A stretch of 64,000 nucleotides of DNA from Cryptomeria japonica. Its lineage: Eukaryota > Streptophyta > Pinopsida > Cupressales > Cupressaceae. Each line of letters begins with the position of its first letter. Position 1 is the first letter of the stretch. The position numbers and the translations under genes were made by a program. This document shows, one piece after another, positions 11,653 through 23,500 of this stretch. Under the pieces are notes generated by a model. It searched no databases. It was not told where the DNA came from and saw nothing but the letters and a program-made list of their open reading frames with translations. The stretch covers positions 230,942,396 to 231,006,395 of the forward strand of contig NC_081406.1 of assembly GCF_030272615.1 (NCBI RefSeq), given 5' to 3'.

Positions 11653-12864
11653 ATAACATAAAAAACTTGGACTTGGCAGGTATGAATTTGACTCGGACTC
11701 AATTTGACAAAAACTTGCTAAAAATTTTGAACATTAAAAAAACACATATTTCCAAAATAAATTTAATAGCAAGCATAAAACTGAATTAAGAGAACTGATA
11801 ATTAGTTTTTCATTCATTCATCAATTAAAAAAAGTTCAATGCGCATCATAATTTTATATGATCATAAATTACAAATCCATATTCATATTTTACAATTTTT
11901 TTTCTATAAGTAAAACCTCAAAGTGGATGCTAATGATTTTGCTTGAGGAAGAATAACTTACTCAAAATATCATGGGTATTCACATCCAATGAAGCCCCAA
12001 CTCACTCCTCAGCCTTGCCTTTTGCCTCCTCTTGTACTACCACTACATCTACCACCCATTCTGCTGCTTCTCCTTAAAGATGAGCAAAAACGTATCTAAG
12101 GAGTGAGTTGAAAGAAGAAATTGTGAAAAAAAGGTATTATGATGCTTTTCTGGCCACAGATTGTTATTATGCATCAACAAGAAGCTTTTTGCTCAAACTC
12201 GCAAGTTTTGGTGAGTTTAATCACGACTCATGAGTGACTCAAAAAGAAATCACACAAAACTCACAAGCCAGTTTACTCACAACTCACAGGAGTGTATTCT
12301 GTGATGAGTCAGCAAGTTTTCTTGTGATTTTTTGAACTATGGTTTGAAACTGTTTCTAAATTTTTGAATTTGTTAACAAAGAGTCATACTCTCACCAAAA
12401 ATTCAATTAGTTTTTGTTGCAAAAATAACAGAGACAATTGCAAATGGTTGAGTTCCAATTTTAGACTAGCTAAAATTGTGATTGTTGTACAACATAAGGG
12501 CAAGGCAAGAAACGCTTCTACTTCCAATTCACATTCCAAACACACAGTGAAGTGATATTTTTTTTATTTTAGGCAAACTAATATAAGGGCAAGGCAAGAA
12601 ACACTTCTACTTCCAATTCACAATCCAAACACACGGTGAAGTGATATTTTTTTATTTTAGGCAAACTGTGGACTAGGAGTCCACTCCCATATCTATATCA
12701 AATCACAAAAACCAGAACTAGCATCAACCCAAATGGGTGTGCAACACTACAGATAGTTCATTGTCTTCCTTTACTTGAGGATCTTAATGCCATTTGGTGC
12801 TACGGTTTATATAGAGGCATCTTATTTTGCTTCACTTGTTTCCATTCCTGCTCAATCTTGGTGG
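11653..12864. other. no gene recognised; 89-bp tandem repeat
   Basis: No supported gene. A tandem duplication of about 89 bp spans 12494-12667, with copies starting ATAAGGGCAAGGCAAGAAAC at 12494 and 12583 and a few substitutions. The right edge (12865-12869, CATTA) is the target duplication of the chromovirus. Confidence 0.6.
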
Positions 12865-12869
12865 CATTA

Positions 12870-13646
12870 TGATGTAGGAGCATCCCTGGTTCTTGGCAAT
12901 CTTGCATCAACCAAAAATATTTCCCTTCTGTTTTGCAGTTTCAGCATTTCATTATGCATTTTTTGGCATTGGCTCACCGGATCTCGAGGAGTTGGATTTT
13001 TGCTTGAGGACTTGATCATCTACCTTAATCCCAAACCGCGGAGCATTTGGATCATTTTCCGGCAAGTTATCGCTACCGGTTTCCGAGAAAGTTTTCTGGT
13101 ACCGGTTGCCTGAACCTATTTGCATTTGTAATCCACCGGAATCTAACAGATCCCTTTCGTAGCTTGCGGAACCCTAAGCGTTGATTCCGATGTTCCTTGG
13201 TGTGTGGCCAACCTTCTCTTTGATCTACACTTCATCCTTTGGATTTTCTAGAGGAATTTCTTTGCAAGAGGCCGACCTTGTTTTTACATGTTAGGTCTTG
13301 TTCTTCGACATTTGATCCTTTTGGGCCAACCGGATCCCCTTGGATCGTAGAAATCATTGTAATTGAGCATTAGAATAGGAATAAGTTAAGATATAGAACA
13401 TAGAAGATAGATCTGAAGATTTGAGGTCCCGGTTGTGACCTGTTCTATAATTAAGCATGTTTTAGTAGGCCAGTGAGCCAGTTTCTGTAATCGGCTGTTA
13501 CCGGTTGATTGTAATCAGTTTTCATGATATAATACATTTTGTTTTGCATTGCCTCCATCATATCCTTGTGTTTCCGTTGTGTTTACTCTTTGCTGACCAT
13601 TCCGGATTGGTCTCTTGGAGATTCCTCCTAACCGGTGACTGCACCA
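12870..13646 (+). repeat. chromovirus 5' LTR
   Basis: It begins TGATGTAGGAGCATCC and ends GACTGCACCA. It is preceded by CATTA and followed two bases later by a primer-like site. Confidence 0.85.
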
Positions 13647-13648
13647 AG

Positions 13649-13660
13649 TGCTATCAGAGC
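13649..13660 (+). promoter_or_regulatory. primer-binding site, initiator tRNA-Met type
   Basis: TGCTATCAGAGC differs at one base from the usual TGGTATCAGAGC and lies two bases after the LTR. Confidence 0.7.
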
Positions 13661-13756
13661 GAGCTTTCGTTCCGGAGATTGCATTGTCCTAAGAAATTTC
13701 GTTGTAGGGTGGCGGACTGTGGATCCGACCTGCAACTGTAGAGAACTAGCGTTAAG

Positions 13757-15466
13757 ATGGCACGAAGAGGAATGGTGGAGCACATGGGAATGCAGACCCT
13801 GTTGACGGAAATGTTGCAAGGAATTGCAGCTCGGTTGGAAGCCATTGAGACAACCCAGAGAAGAGGCCGACATATTAAAGATGTGAGTGAAGATGAAGGA
13901 GAAGAAGCCCCGGCAGAACAAGTAAACCCATCGGCGATTGATCTTGATGAAGAAAGGTTTTTGAGGGTTTTGAGTAGGGCGAATACTAAACCTCATTTTA
14001 CCCCACCAGAATATGATGGAAAGTTGGATTCGGATGAATTGATGGATTGGATCTCGGAGATGGAGAAATATTTTGATTTTGAAAACACCACAGAAGAAAG
14101 AAAGGTGAAATATGTCTGTACCCGGTTGAAAGGTCATGCATCTCTTTGGTGGGAGCATTTGCAGGTTGATAGACAGAGAAGAAGTAAAGAGAAGATCAAG
14201 ACATGGGATCGGATGGTTGCTAAGTTGAAATCAAAATTTATGTTAGTTGATTATCAAGTGAATCTGTTCCGGAAGTTGCAGAATTTGAGGCAGAAGGAAT
14301 CTAGTGTGAAGGAGTACACCGAAGCACTTTACAAGTTGAATATCAAATCCCGACATATTGATGATGAATTTGAACAAGTTGCAAGATATTTGAATGGATT
14401 GCGGATGTCTATACAAGATGAACTCAGTTTGATCAAATTGCAAAGTGTTGAAGAAGCTTACCAGTATGCCCTGAAAGCAAAAGAGAAGCTGAACAAAAGA
14501 CATGAGCAGAGACAGAGAGGTAGAGGTGGAAGGTTTTCCGGAGGAAGATTTCAAGGAGGAAGAGGATATACCGGAGGTAGAGGAACCTATACGGATCAGA
14601 ACAAGGACAAGGAAGTAAGCAAAGAAGGTAATTCATATCGAAAAGATGATAGAAATTTCTACTGGAGGAGAGAACCGGATGGCTACCGGAATGAGAATTT
14701 TGGAAAAGATAATAGAAGACAAGACAAGAGAGTGTTTAGAGGAACTTGCTATAAGTGTGGAGAAGAAGGACGTCATGCTTTCGAATGTAAGAAGACAGAG
14801 AATACTGGAAGAACAGCGGTGGTGGAAGAAAGCCCCACTGGATCAGCCAATAAACCAGAGGAAGGAGAACTGTTGATGAGGAGGAGAGCTTTGTGTCATA
14901 CCAAAGGAGATGAAGAGCCCTTGCAGAAGAAGAATTTGTTCAAGACCAGATGTAAGGTATCTGGTAAGTGTTGTAAAGTTGTTATTGATAGCGGTAGTTC
15001 AGATAATCTTGTTTTAGAAGAGATGGTGAATAAGTTGAATTTGGAAAGATTGAAACACCCTAAGCCTTATGAGATAGCATGGATTCAGGATAATCATAAG
15101 TTGTTAGTAAGCGAGCAATGTTTGGTGAAATTGAAAATAAAAAATTATCATGATGAAGTCTTGTGTGATATTATGCCTATGAATATTTGTCATCTTTTGT
15201 TGGGTAGACTTTGGCAGTTTGATAGACAGGCAATACATGATGGGAGGAAGAATACATACACTATTGTGGGCAATGGGATGAAGCAAACCTTGTTGCCCTT
15301 GGAGGAACCTTTGAAGAGTGAAGTCTGTACGAATGCTAGAATCTGTTTGGTGGATGGAAAGAGACATGAGAATGTGTGTTTTGTTTTAGTTCCTAAGAAG
15401 ATTGAGAATCTGGAGCATGAAGAAGAACAACCCGAAAGAGATAAAAGAGTTGCTGACAGAGTATGA
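13757..15466 (+). pseudogene. gag-pro: chromovirus gag-protease, 3' frameshifted
   Basis: A 569-codon frame. Residues about 75-245 form the capsid-like gag domain (Asp-Trp-Ile-Ser-Glu-Met-Glu-Lys-Tyr-Phe region). An Arg/Gly-rich linker follows, then one CCHC zinc knuckle (CYKCGEEGRHAFEC, around residue 335). After it comes a retropepsin with the DSGSS active site near residue 411. The frame runs out after residue about 555, where the conserved start of the RT region continues in another frame from about 15430. Gag packages element RNA and the protease processes the polyprotein. The start ATG at 13757 follows the LTR by about 110 bp, which is normal. Confidence 0.85.
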
Positions 15467-16236
15467 AGACATCATTTTAGATAATGTGCCTGATGGATTA
15501 CCACCTGTGAGAAGTATCAGTCATTGCATGGACCTGATTCCCAGAGCTAGTTTGCCTAACAAAGTTGCACACCGGATGACATCAGCAAAGAATGAAGAGT
15601 TGAATAGACAAGTGCAGGAATTGTTGAAGAAAGGTTTGATCAGAGAAAGTTCGAGTCCTTGTGCAGTATTAGCACCTAAGAAGAATCGAGAATGGAGGAT
15701 GTGTACCGAAATACCGGTTTCCTTTGCCTAGGATGGATGACATAATGGACTGTTTGAGTAGAGCCAAATACATTACAAAGATAGACTTGAAGAGTGGATA
15801 TCATCAGATCAGGATCAGAGAAGGAGATGAGTGGAAGACAGCATTCAAGACAAATGAAGGACTGTATGAGTGGTTGGTGATGTCTTTTGGGTTAACTAAT
15901 GAACTGAGTACTTTCATGAGGCTAATGAATGAGGTATTGAAGAAATTCTTGGGTAAGTTTGTTATTGTATATTTGGATGACATTCTGATTTTCAGTAGGA
16001 CAAAAGAGGAGCATTTGTTGCATTTAAGACAAGTTTTGCAGAGGTTGAGAAAAGAAAAGTTATTGATAAATCTTAAGAAGTGTACTTTCATGAAGGAAGA
16101 ATTAGTCTATTTGGGATTTGTGATATCTGAGGATGGTTTGAAGATGGACCCTGAGAAAGTAAAAGCAATTGTTGAATGGCCTACACCGGAAAGCATTGGA
16201 GAGGTCAAATCATTTCATGGATGGGCAATTTTGCGA
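15402..16236 (+). pseudogene. pol: chromovirus reverse transcriptase, truncated
   Basis: The frame at 15402-15731 holds the linker before RT (LLTEYEDII, then LPPVRSISHCMDLIP) and the start of RT up to WRMCT. A small deletion and frameshift near 15705 then remove the next block. RT resumes in the frame from 15724 with fingers-palm motifs ([13 protein letters not shown]), an FGLTN motif, and the catalytic VYLDD at about 15967. It stops at EVKSFHG, where the foreign LTR D joins at 16237. The remainder (thumb, RNase H) is absent from the window. Reverse transcription function is lost. Confidence 0.85.
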
Positions 16237-17327
16237 TGTTGCTACTTCGAACGGACTAAAATGAACTGAAAGTTAAAGAGAAAGGGTTCAGAAGGATCTA
16301 AATCTACTCCTAAGGGTAGTGATATAAATAGTTAATGCTTCGGTGAACCAATTCCAAATAAACCAAGCTCTGCTTCGCCAAGATCAACCACAACTTCGCA
16401 AAAACCGGTGCAATCTTTTGGGGATGCTAGAGGATTTTCAAATCGAGAAAGTACATTTGAATACCCAAAAACAGCGCAATCCAAACGACCATCCACAATT
16501 GAACTTAGCACAAATTTAGGGGGTTTAGGCTAACTTTACACTGCAACTTACAATCAGCAAGATGCAAAAAGTATAAACCACGGAAATTCATCAAACACCA
16601 ATACATTCTCCATTGAAATCAAAGCACTATACTACTTCTACTCTAAGTGAGGAAGGTGAAACCATGCAAGTCTTGAAAAAAAAACTTAAGTGGACACCAT
16701 CATAGAACAATGTTTCACTATTATTATCTCAAAACTTATCGCAACAATTTCATACAAGTCTCCCTCCTTTTTACAAATGAGGGGGTCACCCCTTTATGGA
16801 GGCCTCAAGCCATGATTACATGCAAAACCCTAATTAGGGTTTCACCCTAGAAGATTCCCCACTCAAGATGCAACAAGGTGGGAATCAACTATAAATGCCC
16901 ATTAAGCCCATATACAATTAATTACAATCCTGCCAAAAATGGCACCCATAAAGCATTAAATGCACCACCTCTTTCAAATTCACCCATCATGCGTTAATTA
17001 TTCATCCATGTAAAAATCACCCCATTATGTCATAAATGCTCCATCATTTCCACATGCGGCAACTGCATGCAAAAGGAATCTGCCATAAATTCAACAAGCA
17101 ATGACCGGGTCGCCATTTGGTCAAATATTCCGGTAATGAATGCGCCACCATACTGCCATGCGTTCAATAGATCCTCGCCATGCAAGTGGACCCTGCCATC
17201 ATATATCCGCTCCTGCACATCTGGGATTGTTGGAGAGGAAAAATTCAATTCAAGAAGAATTTGCTTGAAGTCTCTTCAACTATCCTTGCTTGGAGAGGGC
17301 TTTCATCAATTTTCCCAAATTTAGGAC
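16237..17327 (-). mobile_element. LTR D, left part (its 3' end)
   Basis: Read on the minus strand, this is the downstream half of an LTR of about 2.27 kb that starts at 41669 and ends GTAGCAACA at 16237. It is split by the giant element. It contains a TATA-like box (minus, GCATTTATAG, 16889-16898) and the palindrome AAACCCTAATTAGGGTTT at 16825-16842. The flanks (tgcga left, ggtag right of 41669) do not match and host sequence is missing. So this may be a solo LTR formed by recombination between two different copies, with loss of the DNA between them. Confidence 0.7.
16825..16842. promoter_or_regulatory. telobox palindrome in LTR D
   Basis: AAACCCTAATTAGGGTTT is a perfect 18-bp palindrome built from two inverted plant telomere-repeat units (AAACCCTA, the telobox). 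The same 18 bp occurs in both giant LTRs. Teloboxes are known promoter elements in plants; a role here is inferred. Confidence 0.6.
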
Positions 17328-17759
17328 TGTTGTGACCATTTCACACATCGCCCCATCGCAAATGGGGACCCCCTCTTTTTCGCTTGTTTTCGCTTTCGTT
17401 TTTAGGGTTTTGTTAGTCCGTTAGTTGTCTGGATTTAGGGCTAAGCCTTAGGGTTTTAAATCTTGCCTTTTCAAGCCAAAATCCAGTCATTTTTTGAGAG
17501 CTTTTGAGCTTTCTTTTCTAGAATGCAAATTTTGAATGCAATAAATTCGCCAAAATGGTCTAATTTTCAATTGGAATGTTCATGCAAAGCTTAAACTTGT
17601 CTAAATGATGACCGTCAATGTGAATTTTTGTCTGATTGAATATTTTGACCAAATTTTGACTTTTTTGAAGTTTGATCCTGGGCATTGGAATTGATTTGTT
17701 TTCGCCTCGTGAAGTGTTAAAATGTGAAAAATCTTGTTATTTTGGCCTGTAGGAGCAAA

Positions 17760-19550
17760 ATCGCTCCTGTCCCTCAGTGAAGGACGGGAGCTCAATTTCA
17801 AATATCTCATTGTCCTTGCAGAGTCCAGACGAAGTTTACGTTTGAAGTGATGGAGAACGACAAGATCTTTCCATTGAATATAAATTGAAGATTTTCATGA
17901 GCACAGAAAGGCCTCCAGGAAGAAAATCGCTCCTGTCCCTCAGTGAAGGACCGGAGCTACAATTCAAATTTCGCCATGTCCATGCAAGATTTTGATGACT
18001 CAGCAATTGGAGGACGTCCGAAGGAAGATACTTTGCCAAATGAATATAATTTGAGATGCAAAAAATGAAGGAAAATGACCTATATTGACTAAATCGCTCC
18101 TGTCCCTCTCCAAGGGACCAGGGCGAGGTACCTTGTAGCTCTCGTCCCTCTCCCAGGGACCAGAGCGATTTCCTCCATTTTGCAAAATCCAGACAAGGGT
18201 CAAGGCAAGTTTACGTTCAAAAACAAGGGAAAACATGAGATGAACGCATTGAATATAAATTGAAGATTTTTGGGACGCCCATAACAGTGCTAAATGCCTA
18301 GTTCGCTCCTGTCCCTCAGGAAGGGACCAGAGCGATTTTTGATATAATTACCTCTTTTTGCAAAATTCCAAACAATGTCAAGGCATGGACGAATGGGGTG
18401 AAGAGGGACGAATCCGTTGAATATAAACTTGGAACCTGGCAAAGTGAGGTAGTGGCCACAAGGGAAGGATCGCTCCTGTCCCTCTCCAAGGGACCAGGGC
18501 GATACATTGATGATAATACTCCCTACGCAAGTTCAAGGTCGTTCCTCCGAAGTTCAAGGTCGACACAAGTCAAGACAAGGTGGCGAGGGACATTTCAAGG
18601 CGTCTTCATCATGCGCAAACACTCAAAGGACGTTAAAATGAAGAAATTGACACCCTATAACATAGATCGCTCCTGTCCCTTAGGAAGGGACCAAGGCGAT
18701 GTTAGATGCATTGGCCATTTCATGCAAAATTTACGTAAGGACAAGACATTGCAATGTTTTAGAGGGTCCATGGTATGGTAAAAGGATGATAAACAAGAGT
18801 TTTGAACGTGAAATGATCATTATTTTGAGCATGGAGACTATATCGCTCCTGTCCCTCTCCAAGGGACCAGGGCGATTTGCTTTGGATTCCTTGTTTTGCT
18901 TCAAGATCAAGCTAAGTCAAGACGTCTTAAGATAGCATATGGTCCAAGGCATCGTTTGAAGATAATTTGCAAAAGTGTTGAACGTCCAAACCTTGCCAAA
19001 TAATGTAAAAGCCTCACATCGCTCCTGTCCTTTGGACAAGGACCAGGGCGATATCATCAAAAGCACGCACGTTCCTTCAAAGATCAAAGCGAAGCAAGGT
19101 TAGGTAAGGTGAAGGACGACGTTTGAAGGGCATTACAATGAAGATCGAAGTGCAAAGTTGACAAGGTCAAGGAAAGGACATGGATCGCTCCTGTCCCTCT
19201 CCAAGGGACAAGGGCGATGATCCCTTTAATACACTCAAAACTTCATGCGAGCAAATGGAATAAGCGCAAAAGACACGAACAAAGGATGCTATTCGCCCAC
19301 AATAAAAAAATCGAAGTTAAAAGATGCAAGATAGACATGAAAACAAGAGGATCGCTCCTGTCCTTTGGACAAGGACCAGGGCGATGTGCACTTAAAGGAC
19401 ACCCATATGCGCACACAAGGCGATCAAATTCGAAGGACCATCAAGGTGATCGATTTTTAACGTGGAGATGAAGGAGTTGGACGTAAGAAATGCAAAAGTC
19501 AAGACAAAATGGTGAATCGCTCCTGTCCCTCTCCAAGGGACCAGAGCGAT
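17760..19550. repeat. 12 hairpins at ~166-bp spacing, 5' LTR
   Basis: Copies of a 35-bp imperfect palindrome start at 17760, 17926, 18093, 18136, 18302, 18469, 18666, 18842, 19018, 19184, 19351 and 19516. Intervals are 166, 167, 43, 166, 167, 197, 176, 176, 166, 167 and 165. The stem pairs ATCGC with GCGAT, CCTG with CAGG, and TCCCT with AGGGA around a 5-base loop, with one bulged base on each side. In copies 9 and 11 the inner stem is TCCTT with AAGGA, a paired change. Between hairpins the word TTGAATATAAATTGAAG recurs in step (17874, 18040, 18249, 18416), so this is a decayed tandem array in which the hairpin is best kept. Confidence 0.92.
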
Positions 19551-19874
19551 GAGGTACGTCCCTTTGTTTTCCAATTTTGGCGCCAAACAAACAAATTTAA
19601 ATTTCCTTAAATGCTAAATCGATTAAAAAATTGAAAATCCATTTTTATTTAGCATTTAATATGACGTTATCTTTTATTAATTATTTTTTGCCTTTATTAA
19701 AAATCGAAATTCTCATTTAAAAAAGCGCAAGGCATTAATAATTAATTATTTAATTAATATAAAAATCGATTTGAAGCGCCCAATTAGGCAAGTCGGCCTT
19801 GTTATTTTATTGCAAATCATTTAAAAAATGGTTTTATTTGTCAAGTCGGCCTAAGAGGTGAAAGGGTATGAGCG

Positions 19875-19886
19875 CTATTTATAAGG
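19875..19886 (+). promoter_or_regulatory. TATA-like box upstream of LTR frame
   Basis: CTATTTATAAGG, about 325 bp after the last hairpin and 580 bp before the 1100-codon frame. It is the natural candidate promoter for that frame. The 3' LTR copy is at 35556-35567. Confidence 0.5.
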
Positions 19887-20329
19887 GGAGTGAAACGTTC
19901 ATTTTTACATAATCATTTTTACCTTTCTTCATGCGAATCAAGAAGAGGCGAATATAGTGCGAAGTGTGTTCAAAGGTGGTGCGATTTCAAACCAAAGGTG
20001 GCGCTAGTATCATCTTGTGTGGAGTGCGAATTGCGTTGAAGACCAAAGGTGGTGCGAATTTCATTCATCCAAGGGTGGCGCGTAGTTATCAAAAGGTGGT
20101 GCGAATTTGAAGACCACACCAAGGGCGAACTTGGAGATCCATCTAAGACCACACCAAGGGCGAATTTGGAGATCATTTAAGACCACGTCTAAGGCATTAC
20201 TTGAAGATCACGTTCTCTCCAGAGGTGGCGAAGTATATTTTGAGGGAATCATATTGAAGATTATCTTATACCTCAAATTTTGCCTAGGCGAATTTTGTTT
20301 TTGCATTCTAGAGTTAGCTCTCTATCAAG

Positions 20330-20535
20330 GTATGGCGATTTAATTGTTATTGCTTTATTCATTCATCGTCATATTTCATTTTTGAATTTTGAAATTTTGA
20401 ATCTCTTAGCTCAATCGTTGTTTTTTTTTAGGAAATGATAACTCTAGGGACTTATCATGAGGTTTCCTAAAACCTATCTCTCTTATCTACGTTATTTATT
20501 GCAAAATCTATTTCTTATAATGAAATGTTGTGTAG
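20330..20535 (+). other. possible leader intron of the LTR frame
   Basis: ATCAAG then GTATGG at 20330 and TTGTGTAG then GTATGG at 20535 would make a 206-bp intron. Splicing it would remove the first ATG (20457) and leave ATGGCGACCCC at 20538 as the start. This is a reading of splice consensus only. Confidence 0.3.
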
Positions 20536-23500
20536 GTATGGCGACCCCAAAGGCGGGAGCATCCACCAGTCGCTCGGCTCTCATGAAAGAAGATCAGAAG
20601 ACTGAAGAGGTGGAGACCAAGATCGTGTCCAAGTGGAGCAACATTGGAGATACAAACTTGGGAAACTTTAGCACGAAGAAGTTCCGAGAGGTCCCTTACA
20701 TCGGCAAGCCATCACCTGTCGCCCGGAGAATAATAGAGAGTGGCATCATTAAGGCGGCCGGTTTTCCTCCAGCTATTCAGTGCCACGAGTTGATGATCGA
20801 GTGTGCCCGTCATTACAATCCACAGTCCAGGACAATTGTGTCCAATGAGGGAAACACTTTGGCGTACCTTTCAGAGGAGGCCATAAGTGAAGCCTTCCAT
20901 CTTCCAGAGCACAGGGACATGATATACAAGAGCATTGAAGGAGCTAGATCAGTGTACGATGACGATCCAGATGCTTGTCTAAGCATCATCAACAAGAACT
21001 GGCTACTCAAGAGTCGTTCCCGTCTGAGCAAAGTACCGAACACACCACACCGGATCGATTTCCAAGAGGAGTACAGAGATTTGATCACCATGCTCAACAG
21101 AGTTACAGGAGCACCTCATGCCTTCTATTTTGAGAAATGGATGTTTTATTTCATCCAGGTGATTGTTCAAGGGAAGGGTACAATACATTGGGCTAGGATA
21201 ATTAGCCATTGCTTAGACGTACAGTTGAGAAGACTCAGGGCTACTAAGTCCTTCCACATGAGTTCATACGTCATTTATGCCTTAATCAGGAGCGTTGAGT
21301 ACGCAGGACTACCTCACAGAGGAGTGATTGGAAGAGGACCCGGCGAGGTCAGAGTTTGTGAATCCTATACCTACTTGCATCATCCACCAGGGAAGAACTA
21401 CAAGTTAATCAATGATACTTTCACGATGAACATCACCAGGACGTTGCAAGGAGGGATTCACAACAGATTATCTCAGGATGCCCAGGAGTTAATCAAGAGG
21501 TACGGTGCTTGGTTCATTCAGTTTCCCAAGTTCACTTACATTAGAGTGTATGGATGTCCTTTACCTCCATATATGTTGCCGAGGTACCCCACAGATAGAA
21601 TTGTGTTACTTGAAGTAACAAGGCAGTTGGCAGCATATGTGAAGGCATTCAGACACAGACATCAGAATGGAGTTCAGGTACCTATTATTTTGGGTAATTC
21701 AGTTGAGGTATGTCCCAATGTCTCAGCCATGGATGACGCAGAGAGGGAGTTAGCCTTGTATCCTTTTTCATCTTTTGCTTGGAGGAATAGTTTTGATCCT
21801 CATGGACATTTAGAAGAGACAGTCGGTAGAAGATTTAGACATGAATACCAAATTGAAGATTTTATGATGAATCTCCTAGATGATCTTGAAGTGAAACGCA
21901 AGATACATTCTAGATTGCCTTTGGATTTCATCAGGAAATGTAAGATTTACAGAGTAGCCGACCAAGCTCAGGACAACGGCAGGCACATCCAATCTTCATA
22001 TGATAGAGAAAGTAAAACAATTAGTTTGAATTGGAATGAGCCCGAGGCCGTGGATTTAGATGATTTGATGGCACCAGTCTTGTCTTGTACTCGCAGATGG
22101 GTAGACATTCAACATCAGAAGTTGAGAGAACAAGGCATAGCCATGTCTTTTACTTTGGAAGAAAAGCCAGCCGAAGGTGGAGCCAGTGTTAGTGAAGGCA
22201 ATCCTAATCCTAGGAATTCAGGTGAAGGTAACCTTCAATGTGCCAGTGAGGGCAATCTCCATCCGAGAGGTTCAAAGAGAAAGGAAAGATCAGAAAAGAA
22301 AGAGCCTTCCAAGAAAAAGCAAGGTGCTAACAAAGATCAAACACCAGGTACTTCTTCCAGGCCAGAAGATAGAACAGTTCGAGTGGAAGAATCCATGGAA
22401 TCGATGGTACAGAATGATAGACAGGAGGAAGAACAGGCACAGCATGTTTCATCCGATGGATCTCTCCAAGACTATGATTTAGATAATGATAATGAAGTAA
22501 CATCTCCTCCCAGACAAGAAGAAGTAGTACACAAAGAAATTCAAGTTCAAGAGACAAGATCAAATATCCCAGACTGGTTGAAGGAGAGATTGACTAAGGT
22601 GATCGTAATTGAGGACGAGGACAGTGCAATCGATCTAGAGAGCCTTGTTGGACGCTCACATATGACAACAGAGAAGAAGAAGGCTACAAAGATGTCCAAG
22701 ATGATTCGAGATGAGACTGGATCTAGAAAACTGCAAATAGCTACACCGGCAGCAGACAAATATGAGGGTGAGATCCTAGCAGAGGACTATCATATACAGA
22801 CTATTGAGTTAGGACCATCCACAGCAGAGCAGACTTTAGATGATGCCACCGACACATTTGAGGCATTGAAGGATAAGTTTAGAGAAGAAGTAGAAAAGAA
22901 TAGAAAGCTTGAGAGAGAGGTCGGTGCATGGAGAACATATTTCAGTCACATCAATGAACCTTTGGGACGTCAGGATCCAGTTAGATCACCATTGCAGGCA
23001 TTGCCCCTTCAATCAATCAATGAAGCAGAAAGATTCAGGAATATGGTTCAGCGTACATGTAATTGGATGGATAGATCTCACACGGTGGCCATTGAGTTTA
23101 TTACAAGGATGTCGAAGATCACCCATCAGGCTATCCAAGTTCTTGAGATAATCCACAGATTGATGGCAACAGTAGCTGCATTTGCCCATACCAAGGACGT
23201 TGTCATCCCTGTCTTGAGAGTTATAAGACATACATCTAGAAAAATTTTAGCACAAGAGAGGATCTTAGAAGGTGATTCTCACAGTTTGTTTCAGTGGTCA
23301 ACCTTACTCCATATAAAGAGTGTTCTCTTTGAGGACATCAGCGTTAGATGTGGTCAAGTTGAGGAGGTGATCAATCCGATCCAGGACAGAGTATTTGAGG
23401 TACTTCGTACCATTCTTGGCAGGAGGATCGAGGTCGAGACAGATGTGGATTTACAAGAGTTTGAGGATAGAATCACTATCATCTTTCGCAAGGACGCAGA

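Noticed and set aside
18398-18781. 127-codon frame and other short frames in the hairpin array
   Set aside because: They recur in both LTRs only because the LTRs are identical; they are made of the hairpin repeats read through.
17760-19550. CRISPR-like array (regular repeats with spacers)
   Set aside because: Spacers share words with each other and are over 100 bp, repeats are imperfect, and the array lies in a plant LTR. It is a decayed tandem repeat.
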